A stretch of 64,000 bases of DNA from Branchiostoma floridae (Eukaryota > Chordata > Leptocardii > Amphioxiformes > Branchiostomatidae): the NCBI RefSeq assembly GCF_000003815.2, contig NC_049985.1, forward strand, positions 8,890,251 through 8,954,250. Reading direction: 5' to 3'. How positions within the stretch are numbered: the first letter of the stretch is position 1; each line of letters opens with the position of its first letter. The position numbers and the translations under genes are program-made. The notes under the pieces were generated by a model. The model was not told the origin of the DNA. It did no database searches and worked only from the letters and a program-made list of their open reading frames with translations. Shown here in pieces: positions 57,001 to 64,000 of the stretch.

Positions 57001-60000
57001 TAAGAAAAAAATTCTGTACTCCAACTATCATTTAAATTGCTTGACTCCTATATCTTCTTGTCAATTCATATTCTTATACAATGTACCTCATCTCTTTCAC
57101 AAAAGAAAGTCCACTACGTAAATAACAAAATAGCCCAAAGTATGTACATTGTATATGCACTGCAAAACAAAAACTAGCAAACACTCACACAATTACATTT
57201 GCATGTAGTGCACAATAACAGAATAGTCGTCACAAGGCCCAAGTGGTGCCTACCTTTTCACAAGTATGGAAACCACAGCTTAGAGGCTTCCCACACACCT
57301 AGGCACAAACAAGAAAGATAAGCAAACATTCAACACATAAATTTTGAATAGTGAAAACTGCTTAAAGAAAGGAAGGAAATGCTACATAAAATCTGCAGCC
57401 TTGCAAATTTCTGTTGTCTTTTTTCATATCTTGACGAGCATTCATTCTACACATAACACTTTCTTAAGTAGTAACATATGTAGTTGCCATGACTACCTTA
57501 GTCACACTGCCAGATACAGATACAGTCCAGGAAGATTTTCAATTTAGTCATGTGGTATGTCCAGTTATAGGGAACATCACTAATGGATTTTCAAATAAAG
57601 TCTCAAATCTCAAGAAAAAAATAAAATGACTACCTTGTCACACTGCCAGGTAGGCTCAGCACAGGGTCTGACAGCTGACTTCTGCCCACACTGACAGGGC
57701 TGGGAGCTCTCCTTACTACAGGGTGGGCAATCTCCTACAGGGGAACACAGTCATGTACTAAACAAGGTACCATTTCCCACAGCACTAGGGCTATTACAGT
57801 AAGACTGAAAACGTGGGTCGTATGGCATAACGGCAACATGTTTGATCCGGAGCCCTAAGGTCCCAGGATCCTGTCATGACATCCCTCGGATAGGATGTTA
57901 AATAAGGACCGTGCCATAATAATCAACATGATGATCATGGGCACTGAAGGAAGAAAGAAAAACTTCCAATTCCTCCTTTTTTAAAGGTAAAAAGCAAAAT
58001 GTTCCTGATATCATGTATGAAAATGCAGATGTGTTTGTCAATTGAATGATCATTTTGACATTGTGCTTTTAAAAAGTATACTGAGAACTCCTTGAATGGT
58101 GACCTCACCTGCATGACACACCTGTCCACAGGTGTGCAGACCACAGGGCAGCTTCCTACCACACACCTGGCTACAGGACCACTCCCGTGCTGCACACCTG
58201 CGGGGTTCAGGTGGTTTCTTCCGACAGTAACATGTGCTCTTCACCATCTGTGGGCAGGGGGGACATGGTCCTGTAGAAACAAAACATTATATCTTTGTGT
58301 GTTATAATAGTGATAAATATCTGCATATTTAGGCATCACCTTGGATGACTGGTGACTGCAAAATAGTGAAGATTCACAGTGAACTAGAGAACAACTGGCT
58401 TTTTCTACCTTAATAATAATATATAGTTTACAACCTCATAATGATTGTTTGTGCAAAGAACATAATTCATATCTTCATCTTCATCTTATATCTATCACAG
58501 AGGGAGATGACAATTGAACACACTACAGGTACATACTTTACAGCAAAGAGATCTTCATAAACAAATTGTTACAGTTCACAATATATTGTCAGAATTCACT
58601 GTATGTTAGTTATTGTTACTGTTCAGAAATGTACACACACAGACATCTTTTTTATTTTGAAGGTAACAAATGACTGACGACCCTCCACAATGAACAACAC
58701 CAAGCTCTAATGTATAGCCCACCTGGGTGACAGAGGAGAAGGCAGTTGTGGCCACATTCTGGCTGTAGTGCACGGCTACAGGTCTGTCCACAGGAGTGGG
58801 GAACCAGCCAAGGGTCAAACTCAGGGTCTTCCTGTTATGGGAGAGAAAACACAGGAAAGGTGACTAATTCAATAAACCCATGAGTGAGATCTTTAAGTAT
58901 AAATATATGATAGATAAACATCTGTGTACAGTGGGTAGAATTTATATAATGTTTTGTGTTACAGAGGTAATGTTCAACTCACCACTTTACCACAGAAGCA
59001 GAAGTATCTGGTGGGAGTCTCAGCCTGGCTGTAGTCATGTCTGCACTTTGGGCTGTTCAAAGTATAGAAATGTACTTTGTTACACCTACAATGCCTTTGT
59101 GATAGGTATCTAGTGTTTGTCAGTCAGTTGACGAGGACCACTTTGACAATAGGTAAGTAAGCTAAGGGTTGATACAGATATTGGAGTAGATGTACCATTA
59201 GTAAGTCATCCCTATAGCCCTGTGGGATATAAAAAGTGTATGACTTTATTTTTACATTTATAGAAATGTCAAGCAATTTCCCCTCTTCTACCTCACATCA
59301 TTAACTTATTGACAACAAATGGCCCAACCCAAAGCATACAAAACTGATGAAGCTATGAGTAGAACCACTCACCACTGCCATGGGATGTCCCTGTTAGGAA
59401 AGTGTTCGTCTGACAACAGGGACGTCTGTGTCACTCCGTCCCTCACCCACCGCTGGATACACTGTAGGTGCAGCATACACGCGCACAGACGGCAGTTCCA
59501 CACCTGCAGGAGGGAAGTAGGGGAAACTTTATTGTGATTACTAGCCAGAATAGCAACACAAAATGACAGTGACAGGTAAACCATTTTTTCATACAACATG
59601 AAGAAGTAAACAAAAGTCTAGAGACATACACAATTACTAGAATATGATGTAAATCTCTACATTATTCTTCAGTTTAGTGACTTAGAGGGTTATGACTGAA
59701 AACAATAATACATGTACATGTTTATATGTTACAGTCTTTCCTCTCTCTTTCTGCCTCTTATTCCTGTCAAGACTTGTCACACAATGTAGTTTCAGACCAA
59801 GCAAGTTATACATTAATACATGCAGATGAAGTTCAATGCAGAAAACATCTCTAAGAAAACAATAGATAAAATGGAAAAAGAGGAAACCCAGACCGGCTCA
59901 TTTCTCTTGATGGTGGCAATGCAGATGAGACAGACGGCTGCTCCAGAGTGGCACGTCTGCACAAGGTGCTGCTTAACATGGCTCAAGTCTGCATCTTCCT

Positions 60001-62671
60001 CAGAACCTGCGACAACAAAAATATGCTATTAACACAAATTCTGTCACCTATACATATTGTCAATTGCAGTTGGTCTATCATTGCAACTTTTCGGTGATAT
60101 TCACTTAAAAGAATGTAATAGATATTATATGGTTGGCAGAACTGTCATAAAATTATCATAAATACATTATGCTGATGACTATGATAAAAAAAATGATGCA
60201 AAGTTATTTACCGGTACTGCATCTAAGCTTAAGTTTGGGGTCCTATGCACGTGGAATCAAAGTCTGGACTACAGTCTTCATTCTGGCTACTAGCCAGATT
60301 GTCTTTCTGTTATATCATGTTATAAAATTTTCACATTAGCTGGTAAAAGCTACAAATTACACAGGTGGTTTCTAGTGCCACACACACACAAACGTTGTTG
60401 TTGACTAGAGCTAAAGTAGAAACTTAACTAGCCAATTGCTAAATTGAAAGAAAAGGTCTTTGGAGTCCATATATTCAATTTACATGCAGTAGTAATTGAA
60501 TAGCAACTGATAATTACCAAGTGCCTGGTTATAGGACTGCACAGCAGAACTCAGAATCTTCTCCTTGTCGAGTTCCTCCTCCTCAGACGAGTCCTCGTAC
60601 TGCTCCAGGTGGCGCTGGGCCGACTCCTGCATCTGTTTCTGTGCTGCCTCCATCTTCCTCACAGCTGCATCATAGTCCAGCTGAGGATCACTCTCTGCTA
60701 GGAAAATTACAGGGGTTTACAATGGTGTGCTTCTTGCCTTGAGCCCCTACAGTATGACATGCTTTTCCTACAAATATTTGAGAGAGCTCCCCATTACAAA
60801 AATTACAGTGATCATTTACAATGATGGTGTGTTAAAGGTATGTTGGATGACATCCTTTTTCAACATCTTCTTGCTATAGCTAAGACAAATGATTGCATGT
60901 ACTCCCTGGTACTGCAATACTAGAAAAGTTACAGCGATTTACATTGATGTGTTAGAACTAACAGCCTCTTCTTCCTCTTCTCTTCCTCTTCCGGTTGAAG
61001 CGACCGCAATCATCTCGTTGATTATTCTGTCGCTTATGGGTGGTCAAGGGTCGAGGCCACCGGCCAAGGTTTTAGGTTGTCACATACGCTCGGAGACCAT
61101 TGACACAAACGTGTCAGTGGTAGAGGCTTCGACAGCCACTTGTGGTAGCAGGTTCCAATCACTTATAGTGCGCGGCAAGAAAGAGGCCTTACGGTACAAT
61201 GTCTTACAGACAGGTCGAACCAACTGCCTGTCATGAGAACGTCTCGCTCGGGTTGGGGCGGGTTGTAGTTTTCCTCTCAACCCTTCTGTGTGGACAATGG
61301 TATGTTTTATTTTATAAAGCATGGTAAGGCGGGCAGACTTCCTTCTGGCCTGTAGACTGTTCCATTGCAGATCTTCTAACATTGTAGTTGGACTGGAGGT
61401 GCGGCGGTACCGCCGCATCACAAAACGTGCCGCTCTTCGCTGAACTGCTTCCAGTCTATCAATGTCCTGTTGTGTGTAAGGGTCCCATACCGTTGCTGCG
61501 TATTCAAGTATGGGGCGTACAAACGTTTTGTACGCCAACTCCTTGATGCGCCTAGAATTGATTTTTAGATTTCTCTTTAAGAAGCCCAAGGTCTTGTTGG
61601 TTTTGTTGCACAGGTTGTTAATGTGTACTTTCCACGTAAGGTCTTTTGTGAAGGTAACGCCTAGGTACTTGACACTGGGAACCGTTGCTAAGGTGTGACC
61701 GTGAAGTCGGTAGTCATACTGGATGACAGTCCTGTTCCGCATCACACGCAGCGTCTGACACTTCTCAGGATGAAAGGTCATGTCCCACATCTTTTCCCAT
61801 TCGGCAAGCCGCTCAAGGTCTTCTTGTAAGAGATCCTGATCTTTAGGGGAAGTGATGGCCTTGTAAGCTGCCGTGTCGTCAGCAAACAGGCGCGATGGTG
61901 AGTTCAGGGTGGATGGTAGGTCATTGATGTAGATCAGGAATAACGAGGGGCCCAAAACAGAGCCCTGTGGAACGCCAGATTCCACACTGACAAAGTCCGA
62001 GCACTCACCGTTAACGACCACTGCTTGAGTTCTATCAGCCATGTAGAATAACACTCTTTTTCTTTCTATGGCTCATACAAATGATGACCGCCAGAGATTG
62101 ACAAGGATACAAATGACAATAGATCTGAATGCAAGAGGCCAGGATTGATTGATTCATCTAATATGATCTATCAAGTTGCATTGAATAACTCTATTATTTT
62201 CTATTAAATGAATGAATGAATAAACCCATCGGTGAGTGAGTGAATGAATGAACATGATTGAATAAATGAATGAAAAAATGAATGAATGGGTGAATGAATG
62301 AATGAATAAATGAAAGAAAGAAAGGAAGTGAATGAAAGGTAGGGAATGAATGAAGGAAGGAACGAACGAACAAATGAATGAATAAACATCAAACCTTGTT
62401 TCCCTTGCTCAGAACGCTTCTGTTTCTTGCCCCGGCCCCCAGATTTGCGCTTGTCCTGCCCCCACGCCCCTCCTGACTCCCCCCGCCCTCTGCCCGGGCC
62501 AGGACCGCCTCCCCCTACATCGGCCCGCCCGAACATGTCTCCCCCGCCATGGGAGGGCCACTGGTCCCTGCCCCGGCCGCCTCCTTGCGATCCTGCCCTG
62601 TCGGTCCCGCTTCCCGCCGGCTGTCGTTTGCCCCGCCCCCGCCCCAAGAACGTCTGGCGAGAAGGATCCAT
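44801..62671 (-). CDS. NFXL1: NFX1-type zinc finger-containing protein NFXL1
   Basis: Complete gene, 25 coding exons, minus strand: 62671-62395, 60694-60518, 60006-59894, 59503-59373, 59052-58983, 58831-58723, 58270-58109, 57734-57634, 57298-57254, 56930-56861, 56381-56323, 56126-56067, 55674-55543, 53499-53409, 53105-52985, 52506-52347, 51452-51361, 50997-50976, 49988-49854, 49305-49139, 48182-48113, 47101-46991, 45844-45758, 45491-45438, 45031-44801. The sum is 2,847 nt, 948 residues plus stop, against about 911 in human. Order: RG/Gly-rich N-terminus, acidic segment, RING/PHD-like [11 protein letters not shown]...CPKC, many NFX1-type Cys-rich fingers (e.g. [12 protein letters not shown]), a charged Glu/Lys helix, and a C-terminal membrane segment ([17 protein letters not shown]). 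The vertebrate protein is a putative transcription repressor or ubiquitin-ligase-like factor with a tail anchor. The frame holds at every junction. The donors of exon 3 (CCG|GTCTGG) and exon 21 (CTG|GTCTGT) are weak; using GTCTGG|GTTTCC for exon 3 would add two codons. Confidence 0.95.
45205..45392 (-). repeat. tRNA-derived SINE in NFXL1 intron 24
   Basis: Minus-strand head with B box GGTTTGAATCCC (complement of 45333-45344) and an A-box-like stretch at about 45363-45380. A body follows containing cgggaatggcactttgcacc, comparable to the SINE at 8940-9135. Confidence 0.7.
46208..46419. repeat. MITE copy 2 (TGTAAATGCA-end family)
   Basis: Inverted ends tactgtaaatgca and tgcatttacag, with interior cggtggttta, gcgaacttaaaaccaccgc and tttttccatggcagtaagag. 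It lies in NFXL1 intron 22 and is the best-preserved copy in the window. Confidence 0.85.
46548..46755 (+). repeat. Two-copy tandem repeat, about 107-bp unit
   Basis: Both units contain acaaagg(a/c)tattct, gcattttaggtagtaattt, cgtatatcacaat and caatctctagcct. They are about 90 percent alike by eye and lie inside NFXL1 intron 22. Confidence 0.85.
48113..48182 (-). CDS. NFXL1: NFXL1 exon 21 (70 nt, not visible as an ORF)
   Basis: Acceptor CTCCGCAG, then sequence reading [23 protein letters not shown] and the weak donor CTG|GTCTGT. It was found because exons 20 and 22 do not meet in frame. The peptide aligns with the human segment between the same two fingers. Its flanks are long introns (860-1,000 bp). 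Confidence 0.8.
48880..48965 (+). repeat. Possible 3' tail of a retroelement, (AAATA)n
   Basis: A stretch with aggtgtcttttgacacct hairpin, ccgccgtaccctccagtgtg and a terminal aaataaataaataaa. It looks like the 3' end of a LINE or SINE in NFXL1 intron 20. No coding part is attached. Confidence 0.35.
49598..49824. repeat. MITE copy 3 (TGTAAATGCA-end family), decayed
   Basis: The ends taaatgcaga and tgcatttacagta remain, with diverged interior phrases (cagtggtttcaag, gcatttttccatta). It sits in NFXL1 intron 19, right beside exon 19. Confidence 0.7.
50300..50835. repeat. Cluster of TGTTC(C/A)AAC-like motifs in NFXL1 intron 18
   Basis: About ten copies of GTTCCAACA, GTTCGAACA, GTTCAAAC or their complements occur within 540 bp, often as small inverted pairs (catgttcgaacatgg). 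No TE ends or ORF are seen. It may be a degenerate satellite or only local composition. Confidence 0.35.
50976..50997 (-). CDS. NFXL1: NFXL1 exon 18, a 22-nt microexon
   Basis: The flanking acceptor is GTCTTTGCAG and the donor GAG|GTGAG. The 22 nt complete VQCLGGHE when joined to exons 17 and 19, matching the human peptide MECLGKHE at the same place. Skipping it would shift the frame, since 22 is not a multiple of 3. Confidence 0.85.
51149..51250. mobile_element. TA-flanked hairpin MITE, 98 bp
   Basis: Inverted arms of about 40 nt start gcctggtatccagc, carry a few mismatches and enclose a loop near cctctccacagacgac. TA dinucleotides flank both ends. It lies in NFXL1 intron 17. Confidence 0.75.
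51475..51737. mobile_element. Harbinger-type MITE, 257 bp
   Basis: Inverted ends GGGACGGTTTACACAAGGC and GGGCCGGTTTACACGAGGC, with a TTA duplication at 51475-51477 and 51735-51737. GGG(C/A)CGGTTTACAC ends with a TWA target duplication are the signature of PIF/Harbinger. The inner arms also pair (gtccta..gcgtc). No transposase is present. Confidence 0.85.
52082..52297. repeat. MITE copy 4 (TGTAAATGCA-end family), inverted
   Basis: The same family as 46208 but in the opposite orientation: tactgtaaatg at left, cggtagtgggaaaaaggac inside, and cacagta at right. It ends about 50 bp from NFXL1 exon 16. Confidence 0.75.
53660..55260. repeat. GC-rich composite repeat block in NFXL1 intron 13
   Basis: A CpG-rich island about 1.6 kb long in an otherwise AT-rich intron. 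It contains a head-to-tail duplication: about 53965-54175 and 54218-54435 share gattagcgggg/gatcagtgggg, cggaacagcc, aggctgttact, gaaatagaa and cctgttctaaattt. Near 55140-55250 is a G/C-rich palindromic stretch (ctcccggggggttcgc). No ORF or splice signal suggests a gene, so this is read as an inserted repeat. Confidence 0.6.
57815..57955 (+). repeat. tRNA-like SINE in NFXL1 intron 7
   Basis: The head gtcgtatggcataacggcaac (A box near 57821-57836) closely matches the head at 20511. The B box is degenerate (cccaggatcctg). The body follows with cctcggataggatgttaaat. It is non-functional as a tRNA. Confidence 0.6.
61080..62054 (-). mobile_element. 5'-truncated non-LTR retrotransposon, reverse transcriptase C-terminal half
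   Basis: A 324-residue frame begins inside the polymerase domain. It has [20 protein letters not shown] (RT fingers-palm junction), the catalytic FADD, YLGVTF, and the C-terminal region ending [13 protein letters not shown]. The endonuclease and the first RT blocks are absent. This fits the CR1/L2/Jockey group. The frame is intact, so the insertion is fairly young. It sits in NFXL1 intron 1 in the same orientation as the gene, so it could supply signals to its transcript. The shorter relic at 19500-19945 aligns with its C-terminus. Confidence 0.92.
62195..62392 (+). repeat. (GAAT)n imperfect microsatellite
   Basis: A long run of GAAT, AAAG and AACG tetramers ends only a few bases from the NFXL1 exon-1 donor at 62394. 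It makes exon 1 appear to continue into a spurious Phe/Ser/His-rich frame. Confidence 0.95.
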
Positions 62672-63113
62672 TGCCTAGCAGTTGTGCTAACTGTAGGCAG
62701 ATGAATAAAGCAGAAAACATAGAGAAGATTGGTTCACCACACGTTAACAATCTGCGTGGCACTTCCCGAGCCGCAGGTGTGTGGTGGGAGATAGTGGGGA
62801 GGGTAGATCATGGACTTCTACCTGTGGAAATACCCATTATAAGATAGGGAAATTTAGTTTTAAAATGTATAAATTTGTATACAATACTCCACTTACGATT
62901 TAAAATCTCTAATGTATGCAAAAAAACAAATATTTGAATTCAATATGTCAGATCATTCCAATAGGCATATTGCTAAAAACATAAAACATAACGTAATATT
63001 AAAACTTAAAATAAACAAAAGCTCCCAAATCTATAATGGTTTCTACCAGTCTCTAATGGGGGTTATTTGGGGTCGCACATCCGGGAATCTTTCTCTTTCC
63101 TCGTCCATCCAAA
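62672..63113. promoter_or_regulatory. Divergent promoter region, NFXL1 and RPS3
   Basis: Only 442 bp separate the NFXL1 ATG (minus) from the RPS3 ATG (plus). No coding sequence lies between. A pyrimidine tract (tctttctctttcctcgtcc, about 63089-63107) just before the RPS3 ATG is typical of a 5'TOP start. Shared regulation of the two genes is plausible but not shown. Confidence 0.55.
63089..63107 (+). promoter_or_regulatory. 5'TOP-like pyrimidine tract of RPS3
   Basis: A C/T-rich run immediately upstream of the short leader, as found at start sites of ribosomal protein mRNAs and used for mTOR-dependent translational control. The exact cap site is not determined. Confidence 0.5.
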
Positions 63114-63960
<847 letters not shown>

Positions 63961-64000
63961 GTATGGAATCAATCCTTTCTCTGTTTCACTACCCACCTGT

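Noticed and set aside
62204-62394. Extension of NFXL1 exon 1 into an FIHSF-type repeat peptide
   Set aside because: It is the GAAT microsatellite read past the splice donor at 62394.

Overview
The window looks like nuclear DNA of an invertebrate chordate, most probably an amphioxus (Branchiostoma). This is an inference from animal genes with GT-AG introns, chordate-type NFXL1, RPS3 and calmodulin-like proteins, and many tRNA-derived SINEs, MITEs and non-LTR fragments. One 100-base assembly gap lies at 3389-3488.

Layout. 278-1858 (minus): intronless coding region of a flavin polyamine oxidase-like enzyme. 3576-8009: nested transposons. A long-inverted-repeat DNA element with a 7-bp target duplication was invaded by a 3.36-kb LTR element with no pol, whose two 517-bp LTRs look identical. 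11456-18241 (minus): an amine-type GPCR with a single coding exon, a noncoding 5' exon and a TATA promoter about 5 kb upstream. A decayed tandem copy of that promoter block follows at 20.1-21.8 kb. 21.8-27.2 kb: repeats and foldback insertions, no gene seen. 27275-42603 (plus): a calmodulin-like locus with two alternative first exons, one shared middle exon and two alternative last exons. A 13-finger C2H2 zinc-finger gene (34917-39296, minus) sits inside its last intron. 44801-62671 (minus): a complete 25-exon NFXL1 gene of about 948 codons whose reading frame holds across every junction. Its introns carry MITEs, SINEs, a GC-rich repeat block and a truncated non-LTR reverse transcriptase. 63114-64000 (plus): the first three exons of ribosomal protein S3, divergent from NFXL1 across about 440 bp.

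The genes do not form one pathway. The most notable items are the 2 x 2 terminal-exon arrangement of the calmodulin-like locus with a gene nested inside it, the very young LTR element without pol nested in a foldback transposon, two small palindromes flanked by 7-8 bp direct repeats, and the duplicated GPCR promoter block.
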